DNA of 64,000 bases from an uncultured Sulfitobacter sp. (GCA_947501805.1 CANMXJ010000002.1:310001-374000), one strand, 5' to 3'; shown: positions 35,831 through 46,300, numbered from the stretch's first letter. The notes: generated by a model not told the origin, from the letters alone. Numbers and translations: made by a program.

Positions 35831-37639
35831 TCAGGCGGCTTCATCAGTGTTTAGGCCGGATGGGGTCGTGTTGATTGGCCAGTCAAAGCTGAACGATGCT
35901 CCCGCACCAGGAGAGGACACCAGATCAATCTTTCCGCCGTGCAATTCGACAGCTTTCTTGGCAATCGACAGGCCAATACCGCTGCTTTCCGGCGCGCTGC
36001 CCGTCCGGAGGGTTTGGAAAACATCAAAGATGCGGTTGTGAAATTTTGGGTCAATACCAGGACCGTTGTCTGTGACTGACAAACGGCACCGGTCGCCTGC
36101 GTTTTGTGCCGAGATTGTGATATGAAGGGTGTTTTCACCGTGATGGTATTTGATCGCATTGCCGACAAGGTTTTCGAGCACCCGGCGCAGGTTAATACTG
36201 TCCGCGACGATTGGCCCGACCTCGTCGAGCAAAAGAAGCTGTTCGTCGCCCAGCCCGAAATCCAGCGCCAAAGTTGCGACAACTTCTTGCAAAACCAAAG
36301 GCCCGTTGTCGATGGTGTTCGCGGTAATCTGTGAAAATCCCAAGATGCTATGCGTCAATTCATTCATTCGGCGAATCCGTTCGTGGATCTTTTCCAGATT
36401 GGCACCGACATCCGGATTGGCCGATGGTGACGCAAAATAATCTTCCAGATCTTCCTCAATCATCTCCGTCAAGCCACTGATCCCGCGTAGCGGTGTCTTG
36501 AGGTCATGGGAGGCAACATAAGCGAATTGTTCCAGCTCTTCATTCTTGTTGGCCAATCCGTCGTTTGCAGCGGCTAGCCTTGAGGATTTTTCCTTGAGCG
36601 AGAGGGACACCTTGTCCGCGTAGGCAATGGCACGTTTGTTGGCGCGGGCCATGAAGACCATAAGCGAAATTATCAACGCCTCGATCACCAGTCCGGCAAT
36701 CAACAAGAAGGTCGGTTGCGCATAGACATTTTGTTGCCGAAACGCACGATCTGACCGGATATCCATAATCCACGTTCTGCCGTACATGTTGAGCGAGACC
36801 ATCTCCGAAAACATCGGGTTGGGGTCAACCATCGGATCGTCGGCGGTATGTTCATCGTAGATCAGCCTGCTGTTGTCCGTGATGCTGAACCTGACATGGC
36901 GCAACTCTTTTGCCAGCAACCCTTCCATCAATTTATGGACGACAAACGGGGCATAAATTGCGCCAATAGACCGGACTTTGCGCGTCGCAAGATCGGCTGG
37001 AACCTCACCTTGATAAATCGGGGCGTAAAACAGGAAACCAGCCGTGTGATTCGCGTCTTGTACCAGGACGATGGGGCCGGTGATTTGGGCGGTGCCCGTA
37101 TCTCTGCTTGCCATTGCAGCGCGACGACGGTTCGTTTCGTGTGCGACATCCAACCCAACGGCGGCTGCATTCATTTCGACCGGTTCGATGAAGGTGATCG
37201 GCATTTTTTCGGGCTTGTCGTGGTCGGGATAAACCCGAAAGTCCGGGCGCACACGTTGTTGTTCATTCACGTACGGCGCAAGTGTTTGTGCTGTGTGAAA
37301 ATGGACCATCCCAATGCCGTTGATTCCGGGGTATTTCTCTTCAATGCGCAGGGTTCTGGCGAAAGAATGCCAATTCTCATATGAAATTTCGCCGCCGTGG
37401 GACTCGACCGCAGCAACGCCTGCCCAAAGGGCATCTTCGTATTTGCGCATACGCTCGGCGATCAAACCCAAAGTCTGATCGCGGGCAGCCTCGAACCGCA
37501 GACCGATGCGGAATTCAACCTGGGTTTTGGAGAATTGCCATGCGCCAAGTGTAAGCAAGAGTGAAAGGCTGACGACCATCACATGAAATCCGGTTATGCG
37601 CCCGGCATGGAGAGGAGATATCGTCAGGGGGGCAGGCAC
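35831..37639 (-). CDS. Sensor histidine kinase with CHASE domain
   Basis: A membrane sensor kinase of 602 aa. An N-terminal helix (about 18-36) and another (about 305-328) enclose a periplasmic CHASE-type domain (YEDALWAGVAAVESHGGEISYENWHSFARTL, INGIGMVHFH). Then come a coiled coil (KVSLSLKEKSSRLAAAND...ELEQF), the H-box ASHDLKTPLRGISG, the N-box NLVGNAIKYHH, and the DNGPGIDPKFHNRIFDVFQTLR G1/F boxes. CHASE ligands vary (peptides, cytokinins, small molecules), so the signal is unknown. It sits just upstream of the receiver gene, its likely partner. Confidence 0.9.
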   Translation of the reverse strand: MPAPLTISPLHAGRITGFHVMVVSLSLLLTLGAWQFSKTQVEFRIGLRFEAARDQTLGLIAERMRKYEDALWAGVAAVESHGGEISYENWHSFARTLRIEEKYPGINGIGMVHFHTAQTLAPYVNEQQRVRPDFRVYPDHDKPEKMPITFIEPVEMNAAAVGLDVAHETNRRRAAMASRDTGTAQITGPIVLVQDANHTAGFLFYAPIYQGEVPADLATRKVRSIGAIYAPFVVHKLMEGLLAKELRHVRFSITDNSRLIYDEHTADDPMVDPNPMFSEMVSLNMYGRTWIMDIRSDRAFRQQNVYAQPTFLLIAGLVIEALIISLMVFMARANKRAIAYADKVSLSLKEKSSRLAAANDGLANKNEELEQFAYVASHDLKTPLRGISGLTEMIEEDLEDYFASPSANPDVGANLEKIHERIRRMNELTHSILGFSQITANTIDNGPLVLQEVVATLALDFGLGDEQLLLLDEVGPIVADSINLRRVLENLVGNAIKYHHGENTLHITISAQNAGDRCRLSVTDNGPGIDPKFHNRIFDVFQTLRTGSAPESSGIGLSIAKKAVELHGGKIDLVSSPGAGASFSFDWPINTTPSGLNTDEAA

Positions 37640-37984
37640 ATGGTATTCCAGTTCTATATACTTCTAAACCAATAGGCCGTAAGTATTAAGAAGCTTGATA
37701 CATTCCCCAGCAAGTTGCGCGGCACACTTTACAGGGGCTCCGTTCAGGAGGCATTGTTTGGCGAAAGGGCATCTGACATCGTGTTTGGGCCTCGCACTAG
37801 CGCAAAACCGTGTCCAAAACCGATAAGGCGGACAGATCGCGCCCTTCGGATGCCAGTTGCGCTTGACGCCTAAACCGATTCCAACTAAAGCCAGCGAACA
37901 AGTTTCAGGGTCGCAATGCGCGGCCCCTTTTATGTGTTGCGCCGGGCCACGGTCGCCACACCACTAAAGCAAAAGGATGATCTC
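37640..37984. other. Intergenic region with rpmB promoter candidate
   Basis: No gene is seen. The left part is the promoter side of the leftward kinase gene, and the right part the promoter side of rpmB. A candidate promoter, described separately, is at 37863-37891. Confidence 0.5.
37863..37891 (+). promoter_or_regulatory. Candidate promoter of rpmB
   Basis: TTGACG (37863-37868) and TAAAGC (37886-37891) are 17 bp apart. The -35 is good and the -10 is weak; the distance to the rpmB ATG (37985) leaves a leader of about 85 nt. Confidence 0.35.
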
Positions 37985-38287
37985 ATGTCGCGTGTTTGCG
38001 AATTGACCGGAAAAGGCCCGATGACGGGCAACAACGTTAGCCACGCGAACAACAAGACGCGCCGTCGCTTTCTGCCGAACCTGAATGACACAACGTTGCA
38101 GTCCGAATCTCTGGGCCGCTCCTTCAAGCTGCGCATCTCCGCGCACGCGCTGCGTTCTGTTGATCACCGTGGTGGTCTGGACATGTTCCTCGCCAAGGCA
38201 AAAGACACAGACCTGTCTGCCAATGCGTTGAAGATCAAAAAGACAATCGCCAAGGCTGCAGCCGCAGCAACAACCGAAGCAGGCTAA
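37985..38287 (+). CDS. rpmB: 50S ribosomal protein L28
   Basis: A ribosomal large-subunit protein of 100 aa. It starts with [33 protein letters not shown], the L28 signature, and has the alphaproteobacterial Lys/Ala-rich tail. Codon choice is highly biased toward common codons (for example CGC, AAG, CTG), as expected. AGGATG-like ribosome sequence (AAAGGATGATCTC) precedes the ATG. A strong terminator follows. Confidence 0.97.
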   Translation: MSRVCELTGKGPMTGNNVSHANNKTRRRFLPNLNDTTLQSESLGRSFKLRISAHALRSVDHRGGLDMFLAKAKDTDLSANALKIKKTIAKAAAAATTEAG

Positions 38288-38315
38288 TCCCCGCGTCGAA
38301 CACTGGCTGGTTATT

Positions 38316-38353
38316 GCAACCCCGGACGATATCGTCCGGGGTTGCGTCATTTT
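38316..38353 (+). terminator. Intrinsic terminator after rpmB
   Basis: A perfect inverted repeat of 15-bp arms (38316-38345, GCAACCCCGGACGAT and its complement with no loop bases) is followed by GTCATTTT. Stability is very high. As it is symmetrical it could also stop leftward transcription. Confidence 0.85.
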
Positions 38354-38395
38354 AGCCTCTCGAATTCCGCATGACGCTGCTTTACCCCAACATCT

Positions 38396-38740
38396 ATGAT
38401 GTTGCGTTCTCTCATATCCCTGTCTCTGGCGTTGATGCTGGCTTTGACCAGTCAGGCTATGGCTGTGACACGTGGATCTTCTGCGGCAACAGGGCAAATG
38501 GTGCTTTGTGTTGGTACAGGATCCGTTACGGTTTTTACGGACGCAGAGGGTGCCCCGACAGCGGTCCCGCATATCTGCCCGGATTGTGGACTAGGTGTTA
38601 TTTTCGGGCCGGTTGACCCCGTCACATCACCACCCGAAGCGTTTGCGATTGCTAACATTCCAACCTCGGAACACGCGCAACTTTTGCCTGCGGGTAAACG
38701 GCTTAGACCTCTAAGTCGTGCGCCACCAAATTTGATCTGA
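38396..38740 (+). CDS. Secreted DUF2946-like protein with CxxC
   Basis: A small exported protein of 114 aa with a signal peptide (MMLRSLISLSLALMLALTSQAMA). The mature part has MVLCVGTGSVTVF and a HICPDC pair that could bind a metal ion. This pattern is seen in short proteins of the DUF2946 kind which are found next to copper-handling genes. The ATG at 38396 or 38399 may be used. The next gene, a PCu(A)C chaperone, starts 38 bp later, so a role in periplasmic copper supply is a reasonable inference. Confidence 0.72.
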   Translation: MMLRSLISLSLALMLALTSQAMAVTRGSSAATGQMVLCVGTGSVTVFTDAEGAPTAVPHICPDCGLGVIFGPVDPVTSPPEAFAIANIPTSEHAQLLPAGKRLRPLSRAPPNLI

Positions 38741-38778
38741 CCTCCCTACTGAAATCAGATCAAACAAGGACTTAACAG

Positions 38779-39258
38779 ATGACAATTAAACGAATTTTCG
38801 TAGCAGGTACTGCTGCTCTTATGTTGGCGGCTGCCCCTCTTTTTGCAGGCGACATCATGGTAAAAGACGCCTATGTGCGGTCTTCCACGCCTTCATCCGT
38901 CACTGGGGCTGCGTTTCTTATGCTCATGAACAAAAGCGACGCAGATGATCGATTGATCGCCGCGTCTTCAGATGTGGCGGGGCGGGTTGAACTGCATACG
39001 CACAAAGAAGATGCCAATGGCGTAATGAAAATGATGGAAGTCAAAGAGGGCTTTCCCATACCTGCAGGGGGCATGCATGCGCTAAAGCGTGGGGGCGATC
39101 ATATCATGTTCATGGGATTGAAAGAACCACTTGAGCAGGGGGCCGAAATCACAGTGACACTTACTTTCGAGAAAGCAGGTGTGATGGATGTGAAAATCCC
39201 TGTCGATCATGAGCGTAAGCCAGATCACGGCGCGATGGATCATGCCAACGACAGCTAA
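38779..39258 (+). CDS. Periplasmic copper chaperone PCu(A)C
   Basis: A periplasmic copper(I) carrier, 159 aa, that supplies the CuA site of cytochrome oxidase. Signal peptide MTIKRIFVAGTAALMLAAAPLFA, then the cupredoxin-like fold with the family binding pattern: VELHTH, MKMMEV and GGDHIMFMGL, in the H-x(n)-M-x(n)-H-x-M order. A His-rich tail (DHERKPDHGAMDHANDS) may also bind metal. Downstream of the DUF2946-like gene in an apparent operon. Confidence 0.9.
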   Translation: MTIKRIFVAGTAALMLAAAPLFAGDIMVKDAYVRSSTPSSVTGAAFLMLMNKSDADDRLIAASSDVAGRVELHTHKEDANGVMKMMEVKEGFPIPAGGMHALKRGGDHIMFMGLKEPLEQGAEITVTLTFEKAGVMDVKIPVDHERKPDHGAMDHANDS

Positions 39259-39303
39259 GTGCGGGGGGAGGGAGCGCCAGATGTCAGGCGCTCCTTCGGC
39301 TTT

Positions 39304-39996
39304 CTACACCTTAAGAATTTCCGCGACCCAAGCGGTGACTGTTTCGGATGCCGGGCCAGTCCGGTGTTCGGCAAACTGGCTGCCAACAGCAGAGCGTTCC
39401 AGATTAAACTCAATCGTATGCGCACCAGCGCCACGTGCCTCGGCCACAAATCCAGCCGCAGGATACACATTGCCCGATGTGCCGATCGCTGCAAAAATAT
39501 CCGCATCACTCAAGTGGTCGAACAGCGTGTCCATGTCATACGGCATTTCCCCGAACCAAACGATATCGGGTCGCGCAGCGGGCGCGGCACACGAGGGGCA
39601 GGCGTCGCCCGCAGCCATGACCATAGGTGCAGGCCAGCGATGATCGCAGGCGGCACAGAGCGCACCTTTGAGGTGCCCGTGCATATGATAAAGGTTTTTT
39701 GTACCGCCCCGTTCGTGTAAATCGTCGACGTTTTGCGTTATGACGACAACCTCCCCTTTGTGCTTCGCTTCGAGTTCGGCAAGGGCACGGTGTGCGGCAT
39801 TCGGCTCAACGCCTGCTGCTTGCGCGCGCCGCGCATTGTAAAATGCGACGACCAGTTCAGGATCGCGCGCAAAACCCTCGGGCGTGGCCACATCTTCGAC
39901 GCGGTGTTGCGCCCAGAGGCCATCTTCGGCGCGAAAGGTTTCGATTCCGCTCTCGGCAGAGATTCCCGCGCCGGTAAGAATGACGATTTTGCTCAT
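39304..39996 (-). CDS. cobB: NAD-dependent protein deacylase (sirtuin CobB)
   Basis: A sirtuin of 230 aa that removes acetyl or succinyl groups from lysines with use of NAD+. Motifs are LTGAGISAESGIETFR (NAD+ loop), TQNVDDLHERGG with the catalytic His just after, and the four-Cys zinc finger CAACDHRW...CPSCAAP. The YxxR succinyl-lysine pair is not checked in detail. The ATG at 39996 begins immediately at MSKIVILTGAG; an upstream extension to 40080 has no conserved sequence. Confidence 0.93.
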   Translation of the reverse strand: MSKIVILTGAGISAESGIETFRAEDGLWAQHRVEDVATPEGFARDPELVVAFYNARRAQAAGVEPNAAHRALAELEAKHKGEVVVITQNVDDLHERGGTKNLYHMHGHLKGALCAACDHRWPAPMVMAAGDACPSCAAPAARPDIVWFGEMPYDMDTLFDHLSDADIFAAIGTSGNVYPAAGFVAEARGAGAHTIEFNLERSAVGSQFAEHRTGPASETVTAWVAEILKV

Positions 39997-40281
39997 ATAA
40001 AAAGGCCTTTTCGGGGAACTCTGGCGGTTTGGAACAGGTGCTTGGGAGATCTCAGAACAGATCAAACACCGGGAAGCCAAGCCATTATGACGTCTGATTT
40101 GTGAAACGAACAGGTCGCGGCGTCAAGGATTGGCAGACTTTACAGTGTCCGAGCGCCGCAAAACAGCCGTGATTGGGGTGCGCCATTCGTGCTATTGCGC
40201 TGAATAGCCCTTGAAAATTGCTTCAGATGCGCTCATTTAGGCGCGTACCCTGCTAATGGGGTGAGTCTATTAGGAGAAACC

Positions 40282-40500
40282 ATGGCCAAGGAAGATACGC
40301 TCGAATTTCCCGGTGTCGTTAAGGAACTCCTGCCTAATGCGACGTTTCGGGTCGAGCTGGAAAACGGCCATGAGATAATCGCACACACGGCAGGCAAGAT
40401 GCGCAAGAACCGCATCCGCGTTCTGGCTGGCGACAAAGTACAGGTGGAAATGACACCTTATGATCTGACCAAGGGTCGGATTAATTATCGGTTCAAATAA
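40282..40500 (+). CDS. infA: Translation initiation factor IF-1
   Basis: A 72-aa OB-fold factor that binds the ribosomal A site during initiation. The sequence [67 protein letters not shown] is a textbook IF-1. AGGAGAAACC precedes the ATG at 40282. maf, RNase E/G and yacG follow, an order typical of Rhodobacterales. Confidence 0.97.
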   Translation: MAKEDTLEFPGVVKELLPNATFRVELENGHEIIAHTAGKMRKNRIRVLAGDKVQVEMTPYDLTKGRINYRFK

Positions 40501-40570
40501 CGTCTGAGGGGCGCTGTTGGCCGTGGTTCGCGCCAGTTGCGCGAACCTTTGCCCGGAGCACAGGCGGCTT

Positions 40571-41149
40571 ATGAAGTTCATTCTAGGATCAGGATCGCCG
40601 CGCCGGCTTGAATTGCTGGCGCAGATTGGCGTTGTACCGGATGACATCCGTGCACCCGATATTGATGAAACCCCAATCAAGGCAGAACTGCCGCGCCCCT
40701 ATTGCACACGCATGGCGCGTGAAAAAGTGGCCGCAGTTGAGGCTGGTGCAGATGATATTGTGCTTTGCGCGGACACAACCGTTGCTTTGGGGCGTCGTAT
40801 CCTTGGAAAACCTGCGGATGCAGATGAGGCCGAGGCATTTTTACGTCTGATGTCGGGGCGCCGCCACAAGGTTGTTACGGCCGTAGCTGTGAGACGTGGC
40901 GACAAGCTTTGGCGACGCGACGTGCAAAGCACTGTGAAAATGAAGGTGCTGTCTGACGCAGAAATCAAAGCATACCTTGCATCCGGTGACTGGCAGGGCA
41001 AAGCAGGCGGCTATGGCATTCAAGGACCTGCTGCTGCATTTATCCCGTGGATCAGTGGTTCTTATACCGCAATCGTAGGCCTGCCTGTGGCTGAAACCGC
41101 AAACCTGCTGATTGCAGCCGGATACCCGCTTTATGGAGGCACCTCATGA
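40571..41149 (+). CDS. maf: Maf-family nucleoside triphosphate pyrophosphatase
   Basis: A Maf/YceF housecleaning enzyme of 192 aa that hydrolyses non-canonical or m5UTP/dTTP-like nucleotides. Motifs are [16 protein letters not shown] at the N-terminus, the Asp in CADTTVALG, and [23 protein letters not shown] near the end. The ATG at 40571 ([12 protein letters not shown]) gives the usual start. Its TGA overlaps the RNase E/G ATG by 4 bp. Confidence 0.93.
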   Translation: MKFILGSGSPRRLELLAQIGVVPDDIRAPDIDETPIKAELPRPYCTRMAREKVAAVEAGADDIVLCADTTVALGRRILGKPADADEAEAFLRLMSGRRHKVVTAVAVRRGDKLWRRDVQSTVKMKVLSDAEIKAYLASGDWQGKAGGYGIQGPAAAFIPWISGSYTAIVGLPVAETANLLIAAGYPLYGGTS

Positions 41150-42168
41150 AAGGCCGCACGATTATTCTGGATCACTTTGGCGAGGTTGAAGCTGCTGCCT
41201 TGATGGTGGATGGCAAGCTTGACGATCTGCTCGTTGACAGTGATGCGCCGCGTCCCGGCACGATTTACCGCGCCATTGCAGACCGTCCCGTCAAGGGGCA
41301 GGGGGGCATGTTCTTGAAAACCCCTGACGGGTCGGCATTCTTGCGCCAGATCAAGGGGTTGTCCCCCGGTCAGCCAATTCTCGTACAAGTCACAGGTCAT
41401 GCAGAGCCGGGCAAGGCGATTCCCGTCACCGCCAAGGTTCTGTTCAAGAGCCGCTACGCGATCGTGACACCTGACGCTCCGGGCACGAACATCTCGCGCA
41501 GCATCAAGGACGAGGAAGAGCGCGACAGATTGCTTGAGATTGCCCATGACGTAGCTGGTGAAAGTCCACATGGATTAATCCTGCGGTCCTCCTGTTCGGG
41601 TGTCGAAAGTGACGATATTGCGGATGACATCGCGGCGATGCTGGATCTGGCCGCTAAAGTGCTCGGGGATTCCGCGAGCGAGATGGAAACACTCAGTGAA
41701 GGTGACGGTCCACATGTCTTGGCATGGCGTGAATGGACTACGCCTGCAGAAATCGTAACGGAGCCTGGCGGCTTTGATCCGCATGGTGTTCTGGACGCTC
41801 TGGAAGATGTTCGGGATGCGCAGGTTGGTCTGGGCGGTGGAGCCTCAATGTTTATAGAGCCGACCCGCGCCTTGGTGGCAGTGGACGTGAACACCGGCAA
41901 TGACGCGTCACTTGCGGCAGGGATCAAGGCAAATATGACCTGTGCCAAAGCACTGCCCCGCGCCTTGCGCCTTCGCGGCCTCGGTGGGCAGATCACACTT
42001 GACCTTGCCCCCATGCCCAAGAAAGATCGCCGTCCTTTTGAGCATGCCCTGCGCGCTGCCTTTCGCGCGGATGAGGTGGAAACAACACTGGTTGGCTGGA
42101 CCCCTCTGGGTCATTTTGAATTGCAACGCAAACGATCCCGCGTACCGCTGAGTGAGGCTCTTGCATGA
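41146..42168 (+). CDS. Ribonuclease E/G family protein, short form
   Basis: A 340-aa member of the RNase E/G family. The S1-like and RNase H-like parts are reduced, but the catalytic segment is present: [21 protein letters not shown] with the metal-binding Asp residues, and [17 protein letters not shown]. It is much shorter than full RNase E (about 900 aa) or RNase G (about 490 aa). A full-length RNase E is expected elsewhere in the genome. The coupling with maf and yacG is conserved in the group. Confidence 0.87.
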   Translation: MKGRTIILDHFGEVEAAALMVDGKLDDLLVDSDAPRPGTIYRAIADRPVKGQGGMFLKTPDGSAFLRQIKGLSPGQPILVQVTGHAEPGKAIPVTAKVLFKSRYAIVTPDAPGTNISRSIKDEEERDRLLEIAHDVAGESPHGLILRSSCSGVESDDIADDIAAMLDLAAKVLGDSASEMETLSEGDGPHVLAWREWTTPAEIVTEPGGFDPHGVLDALEDVRDAQVGLGGGASMFIEPTRALVAVDVNTGNDASLAAGIKANMTCAKALPRALRLRGLGGQITLDLAPMPKKDRRPFEHALRAAFRADEVETTLVGWTPLGHFELQRKRSRVPLSEALA

Positions 42169-42356
42169 GTTGTCCGATGTGTTCGAAGAAAACACTGTCG
42201 ACATATCGGCCCTTTTGCTCGCGCCGCTGCGCCGATCTTGATCTGGCGAAGTGGTTCAACGGATCATATGCTGCCCCTTCTCGTGATCCCGAAGATATCG
42301 AAGCCGCCATCGAGGCCACTGAGGCGGCTTTGGATGAGGTGCAAAAGCCGCACTGA
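42165..42356 (+). CDS. yacG: DNA gyrase inhibitor YacG
   Basis: A 63-aa zinc-ribbon protein. The metal site is CPMCSK near the start and FCSRRCADLDLAKW (C-x2-C and C-x3-C), followed by the conserved NGSY segment and an acidic tail. E. coli YacG binds GyrB and blocks DNA binding. The ATG overlaps the RNase E/G stop (ATGA), so it is the last gene of the infA-maf-RNase-yacG cluster before tRNA-Phe. Confidence 0.92.
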   Translation: MSCPMCSKKTLSTYRPFCSRRCADLDLAKWFNGSYAAPSRDPEDIEAAIEATEAALDEVQKPH

Positions 42357-42460
42357 TAGACGCTGTGTAATCTTATGACAGATAAGCGGAAAAAGACGCT
42401 GGACACCCCGCCCGCAAGGTCCTAGAACGCGCTCACCCAGCCAGACGATCGGCATCCCGT

Positions 42461-42535
42461 GCCCGGGTAGCTCAGGGGTAGAGCAGTGGATTGAAAATCC
42501 TCGTGTCGGTGGTTCGATTCCGCCCCCGGGCACCA
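42461..42535 (+). tRNA. tRNA-Phe(GAA)
   Basis: A 75-nt cloverleaf: acceptor arm GCCCGGG with CCCGGGC, D arm TAGCTCAGGGGTAGAGCA, anticodon loop ATTGAAAAT with GAA, T arm GGTGGTTCGATTCCGCC, then ACCA including an encoded CCA. The 3' part is the insertion site of the downstream element; the sequence is restored by the element end. Confidence 0.97.
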
Positions 42536-42537
42536 TT
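42511..42537 (+). repeat. attL: 3' end of tRNA-Phe
   Basis: The 27 bases from the T arm to just past CCA are repeated at 58634-58660 with one mismatch (C versus T at the eleventh base). This is the left attachment site of the integrated element, as expected for a tyrosine integrase using a tRNA gene. Confidence 0.92.
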
Positions 42538-42626
42538 AAATCAAGAGAAAATATGAATTTTCTTATTTTAATTCATAGACTTAATTACGACTCCGCTGTC
42601 AGATAGCGGGTGGGTAATCTGTTTTT

Positions 42627-42646
42627 GCTACACATTTCGCTACACA
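42627..42646 (+). repeat. Paired GCTACACA repeats, left end
   Basis: Two GCTACACA copies start 12 bp apart (42627 and 42639). The same pair with the same spacing occurs at the right end (58551, 58563). They are about 90 bp inside attL and may be arm-type integrase sites. Confidence 0.6.
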
Positions 42647-42714
42647 TCGTAGCGGGTTGGCGAACTTGGATTGGGTAAGTCGGCGACCCGGTCGCCGCCG
42701 TGCCGAAAGCACAT

Positions 42715-43188
42715 TTAGTGAAACGCTGTCTTGTGTACCGGAATCATTATCTGGGCCATGTCGCGGATGTCTCCAACAACCTTCGCGATCAGCGAACTGT
42801 TAGGTTCTATCGTGACCTCCTCACCATTTTCTTGATGTCGATAGTCAATGCCGGGCACACTTACGGGGCCAGTCATCGGCCCATAGGTCAGCTGGGCTTT
42901 GCCGGGTTCAGTTTCTTTGACGGTGATATCGAATGAGGCTTCAACACGATCATCTTCAATCTCTTCTCCAACGAATACTTCGATACTCATGACAACTGCG
43001 TCTGTGCCTTCGTCCTGCCCGATGTATCCGCTTTCGTAACCGACATGGTATCCAAGGCGTTCGAGTTCTTGCTCGATGCCAATAAAAACCCAAGCGTATC
43101 CACCTCTGACCCGAAAGTATTCGTGCTTTGAAGCGAATGGCGTAGAAAACAGCCCGCCATTTTCGAAGTCCGGAACTTCTGCGGTCAT
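42715..43188 (-). CDS. Unknown acidic protein of ISP operon
   Basis: A 157-aa protein with no recognised domain. About 28 Asp/Glu against 11 Lys/Arg give a strong negative charge. Predicted alternation of strands (YAWVFIGIEQEL, VSVPGIDY, VVMSIEVFV, ASFDITVK, QLTYG) suggests a beta-rich fold. It is the last gene of a leftward three-gene operon; its ATG overlaps the stop of the 58-aa gene. A DNA-mimic or immunity role for the ISP enzyme can be considered because of charge and position, but this is only inference. Confidence 0.7.
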   Translation of the reverse strand: MTAEVPDFENGGLFSTPFASKHEYFRVRGGYAWVFIGIEQELERLGYHVGYESGYIGQDEGTDAVVMSIEVFVGEEIEDDRVEASFDITVKETEPGKAQLTYGPMTGPVSVPGIDYRHQENGEEVTIEPNSSLIAKVVGDIRDMAQIMIPVHKTAFH

Positions 43189-43361
43189 TGGCTCACTCCC
43201 TTCATCAGGATGATTTCCTCGGATCTCGAAAGTGCTAATCCAGACTTGGTTGATACGCCAAAGTCATTTGTCCGGGTCTGAATTGCGTTCTGTTTGAGTT
43301 CGCGCATCCTCGCCTGAACGGTGGCGATAGCCTTTGGTTCGGCCGCATAGTTCCCTGTCAT
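43185..43361 (-). CDS. Small unknown protein between ISP enzyme and acidic protein
   Basis: A 58-aa frame, starting MTGNYAAEPKAIATVQARMR and ending EEIILMKGVSQ, begins 4 bp after the ISP stop and overlaps the next ATG by 4 bp (ATGA). Tight packing on both sides supports translation. It is predicted to be mostly helical, with positively charged residues in the first half (RMRELKQNAIQTRTN). No family is recognised. It may be an adaptor, an antitoxin-like protein, or a regulator for the operon. Confidence 0.65.
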   Translation of the reverse strand: MTGNYAAEPKAIATVQARMRELKQNAIQTRTNDFGVSTKSGLALSRSEEIILMKGVSQ

Positions 43362-43364
43362 GCT

Positions 43365-46300
43365 TCAAATGTCCAACTTCGGAAGGGCCTTCACGATTTT
43401 CACCGTTTCAAGGCTGACAGTGATGACACGGCGCAGGAGGTCGTAGGGGTAGCGGGGGTCTCCAACGGTTTCGATGGCGTAGCGGTTTGGGTCGTTGACG
43501 ATGTCGCTGCCCTTCTTGGTGTTGGGGTTATAGCGGTCTACCGTGACCTTCTGGCGGTCCATGACCCATTCGATGGCTGACTTGCCGTTCACGACATAGT
43601 CGTAGGCTTCCATGGGGATGTCGATCAGGGTGATGTTGGCGTTGTAGGAGATGGTCGAACGGTCTTTCTTCTTGCCAAACGCCATCTTCTCGACGCGGAA
43701 GAACTTCTCCGGGTCTGGGATGTGCGCAAGGTCGAGATCGCCTTCCTTGACTGTGACCGGGTAAGGCTCAACGCTTTCGTAGCCAACATGCAGATCTCCC
43801 AAGGCGCGACCGGCCTCAACAAAGCGGGTGAAGTCTTCCCATTTTTTTACGCAAGGGACCCTTGGTAATTCCTTTGAAATGTTCTCGCCGAAGATGTCGT
43901 GATAGTCGAGTGAATGCAAAATGGCGTAGGTGTAGTAAAAAATGTCCTCTGCTGTGATTGGCTTACCGGGGTGTTTGGCAAGAAAATCCGAGAGAGCGTT
44001 TTGCGAAATTGATTGCCGTGCCAGCATTTCAGTGCTTGCTTCCAAAGACGAAAGCAAATCGTCTTTGGCCGCATCTATGGCTACTTCATAAAGAAAAAGC
44101 GGAAAACACTGTGAGCCGCCATCTGTTTGCAAATCAACAATGCAATCAGTCATCAAGACAAAGTGGCCATAGCCCTGCCAGTTCTGTTTGACCATAATGA
44201 TGCGGTTATCTTCCCTTCCCGTCGGAAAGATTGATGGAAGCTGTGAAACTCGCTGATTAAACATCCTGTCATAGTAAGCATTCTGCTTGAAGAAAGGCCG
44301 ATAGACGCACGGCACAACCTTTGACGGATCGATCTCTGCCGTTATTCCGCGCTGCGCCTTTGGGTAAAGCGCGCTGTGCCAACTGATGCGCCTCGGGTCT
44401 TTAACTGCAAAATCCTCAATCTGCTGCCCGCTCCCTTCGCGTGCATATCGTTCAACTTCGCTGTTATAAACTTCCGCCAATCGGCGCATATTTGCTTCAA
44501 GTTCGGAGGGCGAAGAATTGTATGCCCACGCATCCATGTTGGTTTTCAATCCATTTGAAAACACCGTGAAAATTGCGTGGTCCTTACTGGCTTTCTTGAT
44601 CCCAATAGGCATGAACTTTGAAAGGTCTTGGTTTCGTTGCTTCACCCAGTCGCCATGCTCGTTAGGGGTGATCTCGGTCCAGCCATCGGCCTCGGTGATG
44701 CCGCGAAGGCTTCGGAAACCGGCGATGATTTTCAGCTTGTCTTCACGGGACAAGTAATCGCCGATGTCGTGGTAGAAGATACGGCCCTGTTGTGCAGCGT
44801 CGGGGTTCTTGACAAGGAAGGTGATGACGATGGGCGCGCGGCTGCCTGCGCCAAAGATTTTGCCGCCTTCCCGGCGGGATGTTTCGCCACTGGTGCGCTG
44901 ATTGCCGCGAAGGTGGAAGACGTACAGGGATGAAAACTCATCCACCAAGGTCTTGCGCAACCCGTCTGCCGTGTTGGCGTCCACCCAACCGCCGTTGGTT
45001 ATGAAACCGATCACGCCGCGCTGGCTGTCTTCCAGCCGGTCGCTGGCCCAGCGGATGGCCCGAATGTAGCTGTCATAAAGCGCGTTCTTGTTCGTGGCTG
45101 TCGAGCGCGCGGCATAGGTGCTGCCGATCTTGGCGTCGAGGTCGTCGTAATTGATGTGGTGCGCCACGGCATAGGGCGGATTGCCCATGATGACGCGGAT
45201 GTCCAGTTCGCGCTGGCGCTGGCGGCGCTCCGAGTTGTCGGGCATGAGCCGCGCCACCAGATCGGGCTTTTCCCACATCTCGAAGGTATCGGTTAGGCAG
45301 ATACCCTCGAATGGCAGATAGGAGCCTTTGGCGAGGCTGGAATAGACCGCCTCGATGTTGATGGCCGCGATGTAATAGGCCAGCAAAACGATCTCGTTGG
45401 CGTGGATCTCATGCTTGAACTTTTGTTCCAGTTGCTCGGGCGCAATCAAGCCAGATTGCAGCAGGCGGGTGATGAAGGTGCCGGTGCCGGTGAAGGGGTC
45501 GATGATATGGACCCCTTCGGACCCGAGGCTTTCGCCAAATTCGTCGCGAAGCAACCCATCGACGGAATGGATGATGAAATCCACGATTTCGGTCGGGGTA
45601 TAGACGATGCCCAGCCGGTCGCGGGTTTCCTTGAACGCCACGCCGAAGAAATTGTCGTACAGTTGCCGGATCAGGTCCTGCTTTGCGGCGGGGTCCGTCA
45701 GCCCATGAACCTTGTTTCGGACGCTGGCATAGAACTCTTCAAGGTCGCGGTTTTCCTTTTCAAGGTGCGAGTCTTCGAGCGCTTCAAGAACGCCCTGAAT
45801 GGCGCGGGAAACCGGGTTTTCCTTGGTGAAGGCGTGGCCTTCAAAGAGGACATCAAACACCGGCTGCGTGATCAGGTGCTGCGCCAGCATTTCGATAGCG
45901 TCTTGTTCGGTGATCGTGTTGTTCAGGTCGTCACGGAGTTCGGACAAGAACAGATCAAACGCCTTGCGCTGCTTACCTTCCGGGTCTTCGAGAAGGGCTT
46001 TCAGGCGGGTGATGTGTGCCAGGGCGATTTGGCGCAGACTTCCCGCCCAGCGGTCCCAATATTCGCGGTCTCCGCATTTCTTGACGATCTTGGCCATGAT
46101 GGCACGGGAGAAGTCGTCGATGACAAGCGGGAGTTCCGGTTCGTTGTCGTCCTCGACCAAGATGTCATCGTCACTGTTGCCGCCTTCGCCCGCGCCGATG
46201 CCGGACCGCTTAGCGGCGGTCTTGTTCGGCAGGTCCTCGACGGTGGCGGTGATGGCGTCGAGTTCCTTCGAGCCATAGCCGATGATCTCGATCCGGTCGG

